Positions 23,901-33,447 of a stretch of DNA of 64,000 bases are shown here, in pieces. The DNA is from Takakia lepidozioides (Eukaryota > Streptophyta > Takakiopsida > Takakiales > Takakiaceae). The stretch covers positions 48,422,001 to 48,486,000 of the forward strand of contig CM060731.1 of NCBI GenBank assembly GCA_030704615.1. Direction: 5' to 3'. The position numbers were made by a program, and so were the translations under genes. The notes under the pieces were generated by a model. The model saw only the letters and a list, made by a program, of their open reading frames with translations. It was not told where the DNA came from and did no database searches. Position 1 is the first letter of the stretch, and each line of letters starts with the position of its first letter.

Positions 23901-24294
23901 ACCCCCCCTGGGGCATGTAGATAGGATTCCTGGCTGCGTGCATCTAGCAGAGACTGTACTGATTGGCATTGTTTGTTCTGGCTGATTTATGGACATCTCT
24001 GAAAAGCTTAGTCCCCGGGATCACTTCCATTAGCAGACTCCAAAGAAAACCGAATTGTTCTGGCTGATTTATGGACATCTCTGAAAAGCTTAGTCCCCGG
24101 GATCACTTCCATTAGCAGACTCCAAAGAAAACCGAATTGTAATTTGTTCATGAGAGTTGAGCCTCTGCAAAGTTGCGGCCTTTTTTCTGGGTGTACTTAC
24201 ATTGTTGATTTTGCTGGTTTTGCAGACAAAGAACTCAAGTGAAAGAGAGCGTAGAGAGGAGGAACGCCGCAAGAAGAGGAGCAGTAGTCAGTAG
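20937..24294 (+). CDS. BI-1: Bax inhibitor-1 (TMBIM family)
   Basis: Six exons join in frame at GT-AG sites: 20937-21044, 21774-21923, 22596-22687, 23094-23280, 23632-23787 and 24226-24294. They total 762 bases, 253 residues. The N-terminus 'NYGSLKNFNSISAPVQHHL' is the hallmark of plant BI-1. It is followed by hydrophobic spans ('MTLAAALLVSALGVY', 'LITSLGFIGSTLWLV', 'AFLGSMAIFACFSGAALL', 'GGLLLFVGYVLFDTQMIIE', 'FAAIFVRLLVIL') and a basic, charged tail that ends 'RRKKRSSSQ'. In plants BI-1 sits in the endoplasmic reticulum membrane, affects calcium handling and suppresses cell death under stress. The length is close to angiosperm BI-1 (about 247 residues) and no motif is damaged. Intron 5 has an 82-bp tandem duplication and a C run. 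Confidence 0.94.
23889..23908. repeat. C-rich homopolymer tract in intron 5 of BI-1
   Basis: Nearly 20 bases are cytosine, with a single A inside. It lies between exons 5 and 6. Such runs are prone to length variation and sequencing error. Confidence 0.8.
23975..24138. repeat. Exact 82-bp tandem duplication in a BI-1 intron
   Basis: Copies 23975-24056 and 24057-24138 read the same along their whole length. They lie between exon 5 and exon 6 and do not touch the splice acceptor at 24225. Identity points to a very recent event or an assembly artefact. Confidence 0.9.
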
Positions 24295-25486
24295 TGGAGA
24301 TTGTCAAGGAAAATTAAGTCAAGAAATCCCAGAGATAGCTCTGAGGCAGCGTACATGCAAGTGAGTTGGTTCTTTGAATGGTAAAGTGTATAATGATAAT
24401 GATACAGATTTCAGTGTCTGCTTTCCTATGTTTGAAATATCTAAAAGAGTGTGGACAAAACTCATGAGTCTGTTAGTCAGGCAGATAAGACTGTGAAGGG
24501 TGAATTGCTTTGAAAATCCCCTTGAAAAGGATGTGGACCTAAATCAACTGTCCGATGGAGTTGGAATTGAATTCCTGGGAATTGAATTTGCATTTGATCA
24601 CATGTGCATAACAGAGTTAGTTCGGGATTTTGAAAAAGAGTATTACCTTGCAGGCTCTCGTTCACTTACTCTTGTTCACTGGTATGTGAAGCTTACCGGT
24701 ATGACAAATTGATTTTGAAAACATCTTAACTCACATGAGGAATGCCTTGTGATTAGGAATGTATTGAAACAGGCAACGTAATCAGCCTGTATCAGACAAG
24801 GAGGGTCTTGCGTGCAATCTTGCACTTATTATCGATCCGGTTCCGTGGGAACTTGTCTCAAAGCATTGAAGGGTCTTGGGTAGGACCCTTACACCGCACT
24901 TTAACACTTGGTGAGCCAAAAACTTGATTCTTGTTATGACATATATATATACCACTGTTGGACAATTCTTTTGGTTCGTCTATATGGTAACCTCCGGTTC
25001 CAGTTTGGAAGTTGAGGGCTTGCTAAGGATCTGGCAGAGGGTCTGGAGGGTCTCATTTTGTTTCCCTTTCCGGTTCTCATTAAATTTCAAAATATTCCAC
25101 CTTGGGCAGCTCTCAACATGACAGATTGAAGATTGTTGATCTGGAAATTGGCGGTTGTGCATCTCAGTTCCTAACCAGATTTTTGTGACAACCTTACATA
25201 GAACCTGCTGTTTGAGTTGAAAAAATAGTTGATAAAAGTGAAGGATACACAAACACATCATACCAAACAAATTATTCTATGAAATTAAATTTAACAATGT
25301 GTTGATCAAATATATGTATAAAATGATCTAACGCACATATCGATACCATCTACTCTTCGACTGCTTCAAACAAATTGTCATCCTCAAATTCTTCCTCCAA
25401 TACCTAAGGCCAATCAGAGCACCTCGCAAAACTATCATGAAATTAGAAAATAATTTGTTATTTGTAATTTTGGCCAACTTTGGAGA
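24295..25486. other. Intergenic DNA downstream of BI-1
   Basis: I see the probable 3' untranslated region of BI-1 and no further coding sequence or structured repeat. Confidence 0.4.
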
Positions 25487-25990
25487 GTGGTCTTAAGTTT
25501 TTACTCTAACTGGGACTCGCTCCCTTCCCCTCCCCTTTCTTTGTTGCTTCTCTTGAATTGGCTGCCTGCTAGTTCTCAAGTTTCCTGTCTTGTATGGGCA
25601 ACTCTGAGGGCTCTCATTTTGTGGAACCTCTGGAAAGCTAGATGTGCCTTTATGTATGAGGAAAACCCCCCTAGGGGCAGGCCAATTCTGTTTTGTATTT
25701 ACAATGACCTGCTTACTGAGGAGGGGACAAGCGTTGGGAATTGTGTGTACAGCTGTTTCCAGAACTTCTGAACAACGCGGGCGCAAGCTCCTCGATCGTT
25801 TTCTGCAGTACTGGGGCAAAGACGACACTCTCGGCCCCTATTTTCCTATCATGCGTTTCAGTTGGAAAAGCTCCATCCCCGGCGCATGGGATGTCCCTTG
25901 GTGATGGGGAAGATGGTGATTTCAATTGGAGGCACAAGAAGGCCCGTGCAACAAAGTTTAGGACTCAGCTTCGTTTTTTTTTCTTCTTTT
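25487..25990 (+). mobile_element. Degenerate non-LTR retrotransposon 3' remnant (copy 1)
   Basis: Broken frames read 'LRALILWNLWKARCAFMYEE', similar to the tail that follows LINE reverse transcriptase ('ILWxIWxxRN'), and then 'LLDRFLQYWGKDD'. The latter is shared with the next remnant at 26.49 kb. A T run and a GAATGATGGGATGAG segment follow. Frames shift several times, so nothing functional is encoded. The LINE assignment rests on one motif and is tentative. Confidence 0.4.
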
Positions 25991-26159
25991 TTTGAATGAT
26001 GGGATGAGCTTGGATGAAGGTGGGGGTACGACCATTGATCCCCACAAAATATTGCATCCAATGCAGTGGATATGGGCAAATTTGTCTGAAATATGACAAT
26101 TTGGCACATGGTCAACGCAAGGGGGGTCAAATTTTCAGTTTAGCCCAAATTTGATTGGG

Positions 26160-26400
26160 CTTACTCGGTGTATTATAAATAAACTAGCGAGTGAGTTTGC
26201 AAATAAGCAGAGGAACTGATGTAGGAGGTGCTCTGACACAAAATTCGCCTTTACTACACCTCCTTACATCGAGTAGGCTTGACTCGCAGTCTATGGTTGG
26301 GGAAACTCGGTGTCTTATAAATAAACTAGCAAGTGAGTTTGCAAAGAAGCAGAGGAACTGATATAGGAGGTGCGCTAACACAACGCCTTTACTGCACGCC
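26160..26400. repeat. Diverged direct repeat of about 95 bp
   Basis: Segments near 26165-26258 and 26308-26397 share 'ACTCGGTGT' followed by 'TATAAATAAACTAGC', 'GAGTGAGTTTGCAAA' and 'AAGCAGAGGAACTGAT', with scattered changes. They separate the two LINE-like remnants. Confidence 0.75.
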
Positions 26401-26459
26401 CCAGATTTCCTCATAGTAAGTTCTCGATAAGTTCACACACAATTTTGAATGCTCCTTCA

Positions 26460-26835
26460 TTTACAGTGGGTGTGTAAGGGCGATCATGTATAGAATTCAC
26501 TCAGACCTAATGTCTGAGGCTAGGAAAGCGTGGTATGTGCTTTGTGCAGCTCTTTCCAAAGGACCTGCAGAGGAGAGAAAAAAGAAATTACTCGATCGTT
26601 TTGACATCACATGGGCGAAGGATGGCTATCTCTGCAACAGAACCTCAGATTCCATTATTGACTGGAACAACACCATCCCGGCATGCTGGCAGTTCTATTA
26701 GCACCCGGCTCTCGCCTGCTAATGGAGAAGACTCGGACATCAATTGGAGGCACATGCGCGGTCTTCGTAGCGGGAGATCCAAGGCTCAGCTCACCTTCAA
26801 GCCTTCTAAGCGTAGAAGGGGCAACCCCTAGTTCC
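26460..26835 (+). mobile_element. Degenerate non-LTR retrotransposon 3' remnant (copy 2)
   Basis: The frame from about 26486 reads 'LLDRFDITWAKDG' and then 'IPACWQF'. This is related to 'LLDRFLQYWGKDD...IPGAWDVPW' in the remnant just upstream, so the two are diverged copies of one repeat family. An A-rich stretch near 27000 could be an old tail. No catalytic motif remains. Confidence 0.4.
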
Positions 26836-28290
26836 ATCTCCTTAGGCAGTTGCTGTCCCTAGTTATTGTCTCTAGTTTTTCTGATAGGACCTACCCCATG
26901 TGTACTCTGGTTACGGGGCGGCGTCCCCTTCATCAGCCTCCATGGCATGTCATAGAGGTTATTTTTTCCTCCTTTTAATACATTGGCCTACCTCAGGCCT
27001 TCGAAAAAAGAAAAAAGAAATTGAAATTCCATGCTTCTACGCAGTTCTCCATGTCTTTTTTGTTGCTATGGATGCTTGCCATGTTTGTCTGTCTCTTGTT
27101 AGACATATTACCACAGTTATCCCATCTAAGACAAAAAATTTGGTGGGGGTGGCAGTAATTGACAAAAAAGGTATTTGTCAAGTTAAATAAGCACAGTGTG
27201 AAACTAGCTAGAATAAAGCTAGTTATTTGTATTTAACACTTGGATTTAGGTCAAGTGTTAAATCAGGTGTCAAGTTTAGTTTGACACCTGACCCGTCTTA
27301 TCTTCACGAGAGCGGCAGTCGCGCAGCTCATCTCTCTCGAGTTGAGCCTGCGCGACCGAGCTCCTTCATGCGTTTAGATCTGAGTGTGCTTATGATGGGA
27401 GTGTAGGTTGTTGTGGGGTGGAGTCCCCATAGCTTGAGGTGCCCCTGGCTCGACTTCTATTTTAAAGAGTGATGCTGTTGGATTCATGTTGTTTCTTATA
27501 TCAACACTATGTTTTTAGCTTTCTTATCACTCGAGAGAGATGACCTGTATCTAGTTTTCTAGTGCTAAGCTAGATGTGACGTTTTTGTTTTTAAGCACTA
27601 TTATAATATAGCTTGGTCACGAGAGCCGGTAGTTAGACTGGCAATATGTGCCTAGTGGAGCATAACAGAAAGGCAGGAACCACTCGAAGTGTCGCTACAA
27701 CAGTTCTAGCCTCCTGGGAATGTAGCGGGTCCAAGCTTTTTATAACAAGCAGGTGGGCTGGACCTGCTGTTTGGGTCTAAGAAGACTGGGTCGGCGGATA
27801 GGCCTCTATGGTTCCCAGGTGCAAAGGCCCCGTCTTGGGCTGGATGGATCTTTGGTCGGTGACGGTTACGCTATGGTGAAGTGGCGGATATGTGTAGGAA
27901 CGTCACATGCAAGCGAGTGCTTTGAGCGATTTAATCAAAAGATGATGTCTGAGGACATGTGGCACAGGTGTTCTCATCAACTGTGCAGATTGAGCATCTG
28001 ACAGTTGTGTTTGGCAGGAGTTCTGATCTCAGGGGTGAGCATTTGAAGGCAGGTTTGGAAAGGTTATTGATCTGGAACTCATTGAGCCAATGAGTTCCGC
28101 TTAAAGCCATTTTGCTGGAGGAGATTGCTGATTATTGATGTTCCTGGAGCTTCAGGTGCAGGCCCTGCAATCGCTGGCTAACAAGATTGATTAACAAGCA
28201 GAATCTGACGGGCAATCTGCCGAGAGCCTCATCTGCTTCTCGGAGGGGTTTCCGTAAAGGCCCGGAGGATTTAATCCATACAATGGCAAC
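26836..28290. other. Repeat-like intergenic DNA
   Basis: No gene is recognised. Short inverted repeats occur near 27205-27290 (AAACTAGCT / AGCTAGTT; AAGTGTTAAATC / GGTGTCAAG). The stretch leads into the string of captured gene fragments. Confidence 0.35.
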
Positions 28291-28564
28291 CTAGGTGAGG
28301 TACCGAATCAACTCTGAAGCAGTGGCTATGGCGCCACCAGTGATTGCCGTGCGAATCATCTTGTCGTGATTAAAAGTGATCACGCTTTGTCACCCTTTCG
28401 TTCTTCAACATTGAGAAGGCCTCTAGCAATGTTCCATGAGCAGCTTCCACCCCTCCAATCTTGATGAAGCCGTCCAAAGTGTAGTTCAGAAAAGGATGGC
28501 CCAAGTCCACCAGCACATCTATAGTGGGAGAGTCAACTCTCGCTGATAGCCTCGAGTGCGGCAT
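28291..28564 (-). pseudogene. OEP16-1-like gene fragment with the middle deleted
   Basis: The frame opens with an ATG at 28564 and reads 'VLVDLGHPFLNYTLDGFIKIG', the N-terminus of plastid outer envelope protein 16-1. After 'MLKNER' a stop comes quickly. About 30 bases on, the C-terminal exon 'MIRTAITGGAIATASELI' ends at a TAG (28291). Roughly 60 central residues, which form the pore's middle helices, are missing. Family knowledge: OEP16 is an amino-acid-selective channel of the plastid outer membrane. The deletion and stop mean this copy is not functional. It adjoins RPL18a and PsaG fragments in the same orientation. Confidence 0.75.
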
Positions 28565-28657
28565 TTCGCTCTGCTTTCCTCACACCCAAGTTCTTTCCTG
28601 CATCGGCAACAAATCTCTGCTGTCGCTGACGGATGGAGAGAGACACGGAGAGACGGA

Positions 28658-28825
28658 GATCTCATTGATGGCAAGAATCTGCCCGTGTGACCTCTTCACC
28701 TTCTTCAACTTCCTGAGGAAGTACCAAAACTTGGACTTTGCCCGCACTTCGTTGGTCGCCCACAACGTCATGCGGTACGCCTTCGGCTGCTCATCGGTTG
28801 GGGTAGGCAGTGCTCGCTCCACCAC
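28658..28825 (-). pseudogene. Ribosomal protein eL20 (L18a) exon fragment
   Basis: One 56-codon block reads '[20 protein letters not shown]', '[20 protein letters not shown]' and 'GQILAINEI', a near-canonical internal segment of cytosolic ribosomal protein L18a. Just upstream on the minus strand a pyrimidine-rich stretch ends in CAG, so the piece was copied from genomic DNA with an intron edge rather than from mRNA. The rest of the gene is absent. It lies between the OEP16 and PsaG pieces. Confidence 0.85.
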
Positions 28826-28923
28826 CTGGTGAAACCAAAAACTCGTGGCTCCTGCTTGCTCTCTCTCTCGGATCAGCAGAAGCTAGAAGGAGCGCGAGAC
28901 GGCCAATGCAGGCGCTGCCGTGT

Positions 28924-29415
28924 CTAAAAGGTAGGCTCATAACCATTGGTTGCAATGGCCAGGATGGCGAAACCAATGGCATGACCCAGAGCTCCCCAAG
29001 CAAGCACATCGACGAGGGTGAAACCAGCGGGGTCATTCGTCTTCAAAAAGCCAACGACCTCCTATGCCCGGCTATCACCGGCCTCGAAGTGAGTAACGCC
29101 ATTTTGTACAGGGAGTCCTTGCCTTGCAACATTGTCTCTCTGGAAGGGGAGGAACACAAATCGTCCCAGAAACAGAAGAGCTCTGGTGCTCAAGGAGATC
29201 ACAACCGTTGCATTGCATGTGGTCTTCGCCGAGGACTTGGCGATTCTAGTTTGGCTCGAAAACGACCGGTTGCTCATTGCCAGGGAATCCAATCGGTTGC
29301 CAGATCGCAGGCCGGGGAAGCTGGCCTGGACGGAGGCCACTCTTGCAACCTTCTTGCTTCCGGACAGAGTGGGAATGCCAGTGGCCACCCAGGAAGATGC
29401 AGCACAGGCAGCCAT
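28924..29415 (-). pseudogene. Photosystem I subunit G (PsaG) gene copy with an internal stop
   Basis: From the ATG at 29415 the frame encodes a serine-rich plastid transit-like leader. Then come 'VVISLSTRALLFLGRFVF', 'QRDNVARQGLPVQNG' and 'THFEAGDSRA', followed by a TAG at 29062-29064 and, in the same frame, '[20 protein letters not shown]', 'GHAIGF' and 'TNGYEPTF' to the natural stop at 28924. The whole PsaG length is present. One base change (probably Lys AAG to TAG) breaks it between the two membrane helices. PsaG is a nuclear-encoded, two-helix subunit at the PSI periphery. With the single nonsense codon and the company of two other gene pieces, I regard it as a captured pseudogene. Confidence 0.82.
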
Positions 29416-29592
29416 TATTGAAGCAAACCGTATCAAAATCTGCACAAACTGTAGGCGAAGCTTCAGAGACGGGCGCTGTGTGCAAAGATTTGTGCAAGAC
29501 CTGCGAGCTAGAGCGACAAGCCTGTGGTGGTGCACCTGTAACAACAAATGAAACCTGGGAACGGTTTGTAATGGTGAGAACGTTTTGGTGTT

Positions 29593-29614
29593 AAAAAAAA
29601 AAAAAAAAAAAAAC
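29593..29614. repeat. A run of 22 bases
   Basis: An uninterrupted A run lies on the plus strand immediately right of the PsaG/RPL18a/OEP16 string. It could be the tail of a plus-strand retrocopy that includes the antisense gene pieces, or a T run on the minus strand upstream of PsaG. I cannot decide which. Confidence 0.85.
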
Positions 29615-29878
29615 CTTTTGATCTAATTTAAATGATTTAGAGCCTAATTGGTCATAACTTTGTCAGATGGACTCCGTTTGACTCAGTTTTTGGGGGGATA
29701 GCTGCAGAAAGGGGAAATCTACCTATCTTGACCTACCTATCTTGGTTTTAGTTTTTGGGACTCTGCTAAAAATCTAGGGAATTTTTAGAGTGTGAGTGTG
29801 CTATGAAAGATCCACAATTCTGTTTCTAGAACCTGTTCTGGTCTACATGAGAGATAAATCTGGGGATGTACTCCTTGT

Positions 29879-30622
29879 ATGGCTGGGGGAAATGAGGACG
29901 TAATTGAAGGGCAGGTCTCTTCTCTTAGCCTGTGCACACAAGGGGACAGGATTTATGTTTCCCAAGGAACTCAGACTGATTTGAGGGGAGAACAATTGGA
30001 CGAGTTGATTGCATACTGGGAGTCAGGCATTAGCAGTAGACAACAGACTGCTGTAGTTGGCATTGAGGGCCTCAATATCGCCTTGGACAGTCAGAACTCT
30101 GTTGGAGCCAGCAGTTCTGCAGCTGTAGGTGAAATACCAAAGTGGGTAAAAGCTAGGCTTGGAACACAGCCAAAGACAGCCCCGGGGACCAAGGTGTTCA
30201 GCCACAAGGCCGTGGTGTACTGGAGCAGAGGAGCTACACAAGTTTGTGCAATCAGACATGGTTGTAGCCGGATACACTCTGCACAGGGCAACCACGAGCG
30301 GGGGTTCATTAGCAATGACATGTTTGTTGTGCGTGAAGGAGATGCAGTCATTCTCAATGAGGACACCCGCAACCGTCTCAAAGCTTTCGAGTTGAGAGAC
30401 TATCAGACCCTACCTTTGTTTTCTTTAGTGTTCAGTGAGCGGGAGATAGGGGAGTATTGCTTTGTCTCTACCTGGCAGAAAGAGGAGGAGGGTTGGTTAG
30501 AGCGAGCTACTGTAGCTTGGGACAAGGTTAGTGGCAGGTTTCTGGACATAGATATACCTCCTACACCTTACCATCATGCAGAGCGAGGCACTTTGAGAGA
30601 AGTCTGGCAGTTGATAGCATAG
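29879..30622 (+). CDS. Hypothetical 247-residue protein upstream of gag
   Basis: This open frame starts at an ATG and has no internal stop. The product is acidic at the N-terminus and mixed alpha/beta in character towards the C-terminus ('FISNDMFVVREGDAVILNED', 'YCFVSTWQKEEEGWLERATV'). I recognise no domain. It lies about 400 bases before the gag frame on the same strand, so it may be an extra reading frame of the retrotransposon or an unrelated captured gene. Its integrity contrasts with the frameshifted gag and pol nearby. Confidence 0.5.
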   Translation: MAGGNEDVIEGQVSSLSLCTQGDRIYVSQGTQTDLRGEQLDELIAYWESGISSRQQTAVVGIEGLNIALDSQNSVGASSSAAVGEIPKWVKARLGTQPKTAPGTKVFSHKAVVYWSRGATQVCAIRHGCSRIHSAQGNHERGFISNDMFVVREGDAVILNEDTRNRLKAFELRDYQTLPLFSLVFSEREIGEYCFVSTWQKEEEGWLERATVAWDKVSGRFLDIDIPPTPYHHAERGTLREVWQLIA

Positions 30623-31033
30623 ATCAGGATTAGATCTTGCTTGGTCGGGCTTCTATTCTTCCCCTCCATCTCTGTACTAGTTTCATTACCTTGTACTTAT
30701 AGTTGCCAAAGCCTCTCTTGGTGGAGGCCAGTCAGTCCGGGGTTTTGGGCTGGGATATTCTACAGGTTAGCACTGCAGATGGATTTTGGTGTGGGGGTGT
30801 TGATGTTTTGATTTCTTGCGTTTGGATCCCCCCCAACACCTGCATGCTTGACTGTGCGCCATGTTGGTTTTGTGTGGGCGTTTGCTTTCATAGGGATTAG
30901 GCCGGATTTGATCACCGGTCAATCCTAGAGTATGTTGTCGGTGGTGAGGCTGGAGTGATGACCAGCAAGACCACCAGTGTTTCTTCTATGTTGAGGCTGG
31001 GTTGATTACCAGCCAACCATAGGAGTTCTTGCG
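30623..31033. other. Spacer before gag
   Basis: No coding sequence is recognised. I looked here for a primer-binding site and an LTR end and found none I can support. Confidence 0.35.
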
Positions 31034-33015
31034 GTGGATGCAGGTGCAGGTGCCCTGAGCCATTGGGATATGACCCTTAGACTGCAACAGGTGCCCACCC
31101 GTGTCACTATTAGATTAGTGTACTCTGGAGCTGTGGGCACAATCGAGTTGGATGACTTTATCCAGGAGTTCGACAGTTGGTGTGATTTGCAGCAGATGCG
31201 CAATCCACAGCTATTCACCCCATTCATGGCGTGGAAGGGGCTGTTCCAGCATTTGGAAGGCCCGCCTATGGACGATTACCACGAGTTCAGGTGAGGACAT
31301 GAAGCAGAGATTGAGGAGTGGAGGATGTATTGGTCACCTGACTACGTCTCCATTACTGGAGACACGACGCGACCAGTAGCTGCATCAGTACCAATATCTC
31401 CCACTACCAGCACTAGTAGTGGAACAAGTAGTGCCGGTACTTCTGCAGGTGGTACCAGTTCAAAAGGTGCTACTACTCCTCCTGCCACGACTACAACACA
31501 TGTGCCTAGATTCAACCCGGTGGTGGAGTTCTTCCAGGAGTTGCGGAGGAACTACCAAGGTGTACGGACAGAGAAGCTGCGAAGTTTGCAAGACTTCCAG
31601 CGCAAACCCAGTGAGAGTTTGCGAGAGGCCTACACTCGTATGAGGCGCTTGATAAGTGTGACCCAAGGGGTTACTGAAGCTCAGGCAATCCAGTTCTGGT
31701 ATGGAATTTTGGACAAAGAGCTCAGGAGAAGGGTGCGGGATGCAACCCTGTTACAAGCAGCCCAACCCACATTAGCAGATGTGTTTCTGCTGGCTGAGCG
31801 GATTGAGCTCAACATGGTGGAGGAGCGAGTTGTTACCATTGGGTTTGGCAAGGACATGCCTGCACGAGGCGCAGCTGCCAGCCCACAGGCACAAGGGACT
31901 GCCCAACAGCGTGGTCAGGGGGGCAAGGTTTCCCAACCCAAGTTCCATGGAGCTTACAGGGGACCTCAGGTGCAGAGGCCTGTGGCATCTTTTGCAAGCC
32001 AACAGCAACCAGGGGTGATATGTTGGACATGTGGAGGACCCCATGTCAAGAGAGATTGCCCAGAGAGTGGCAAAAGGCCAGCACAAACACAGCCTGCACA
32101 GTTGCAGTGTGGGCATTGTGGCAAGTATGGGCATGGAGATGCCCAGTGTTATGACTTGCATCCTGAGTTGCGCCCAGGTCAGTTCCAAGGGAACAATGGT
32201 GGCCGGGGGCGAGGTGGACCATCCCAGAGAGGACGAGGTGGTCGGGCACGAGGTGCAGGCCAAGGGCAAGCTCAACATGGCCAAGGACGCGGAGGTCAGG
32301 GTGTTGACCAAGGCATGGCCAACCGGCTTCAGCAGCTAGAGCAGAGGCTAGCTGCAATGGCTATAGCTCAGGCGGTACCGACTCCCAGGTGGGATGGTCC
32401 ACCTCCTGCTCCTGAGGGAGGAGATATGGGAGGCATGGGATTCATATGCGGAGCAACACTACCACTAGAGCAGGTGGAGTCTGCTGCAGCCGTGACTCGA
32501 GGAGCAGCACGAGTTCCTGAGCCACGAGGTGCAGAGATGGAGTTGGATTCACAACGTGGGGAGGCAAGCCGTCAAGCGAGGCTGCCTCAGTCATTCACCT
32601 TGGCGGAGACAGTGTCAACGCCATCCATGGCACCTAGTTCTCGCCCGACTGTTACCGAGGCGGAGGTTTCTATGCCATTGGGGAGAGCTACACGTGCAGC
32701 ACTGACACCTGCTGCCAAGGCTAGTGCAGCTGGTGTGTTGTTAGGGGCAGCCACCTCTGTGTGTCAAGCCCCACTGTTCTCGGCAACCATGATTGCGACG
32801 CCGGGGGTAAGACCAGCTGTAGTGTTCAGACTAGCAACAACATTCTGTGAGAGTGGGGAGGTCACTTCATCTTCTGCGGAGTTACTGGAAGGTGTAGTGG
32901 CAGAGGGATCCTCGGATTTGAGGGTCAAGACTGCCACGGCTGCGCCATGGCAAGCTGCAGCTGCCAGGTTGACGGAGCTGCCAGCTAGGCCAGCCTTTGA
33001 GTGCGCCATGGTGAC
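31034..33015 (+). pseudogene. Retrotransposon gag with two zinc knuckles
   Basis: A first frame (31034-31294) holds the start of the capsid region ('FIQEFDSWCDLQQMRNPQLF', 'AWKGLFQHLEG'). It is joined after a frameshift near 31290 to the long frame that begins by 31325 ('FFQELRRNYQGVRTEKLRSL', 'REAYTRMRRLI'), typical of Ty3/gypsy gag. Two nucleic-acid-binding CCHC knuckles follow, 'CWTCGGPHVKRDC' and 'CGHCGKYGHGDAQC', then a Gly/Arg/Gln-rich basic stretch. The inserted transposon interrupts the frame at 33015. Gag packages the element's RNA and forms the virus-like particle. Confidence 0.8.
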
Positions 33016-33250
33016 CTGGGGGGTGCACTCTTTATAAACTGTGCATATCACGTGCGTTCGTCGCCTAATAAAAAAACCCCATGTATACGGGTCCTTGGAT
33101 AATTTATACCCCTCTGTACATATTTTTTGAAGATTATAAAACCCCCTCCTGTAAATATACAAAATTTACAATTTTTAAAAAGTACCCCCTTCTGTATGTA
33201 TATTCTCATTTTCCATCATTAAAAATAACCCTCCAATATGTATATGTATG
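33016..33250 (+). repeat. Left terminal and subterminal repeats of the transposon
   Basis: After the terminal repeat come several copies of an ACCCC(C)TYCTGTA-like unit, each followed by an AT-rich stretch with ATGTATA. Examples are near 33113 (CCCCTCTGTACATA), 33143 (CCCCCTCCTGTAAATA) and 33186 (CCCCCTTCTGTATGTATA). Subterminal arrays of this kind commonly serve as transposase-binding sites; that role is inferred. Confidence 0.65.
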
Positions 33251-33447
33251 TTTTTATATTATATCGAATTTATTCATTTAAAACATAATAAAATATAACA
33301 AATTAATTAAAAAAAAATATTTGCCTTTGATAAAGTTGTCAAAGACTTTTCGGTCATTTGCATCAAGTACATATGTGTTTGACTTGACATTGTACTTTAA
33401 ACATGCTAACGCGATAATGGAATCCAAATCAACCATCATGTTATCCG

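Noticed and set aside
28810-29551. Plus-strand frames of 100-200 codons as genes
   Set aside because: They are antisense to the PsaG copy and have no recognisable domain.
29615-31033. 5' LTR of the gypsy-type element
   Set aside because: I compared it by eye with the region after 47449 and found no shared stretch, nor a convincing primer-binding site, so no LTR is claimed here.
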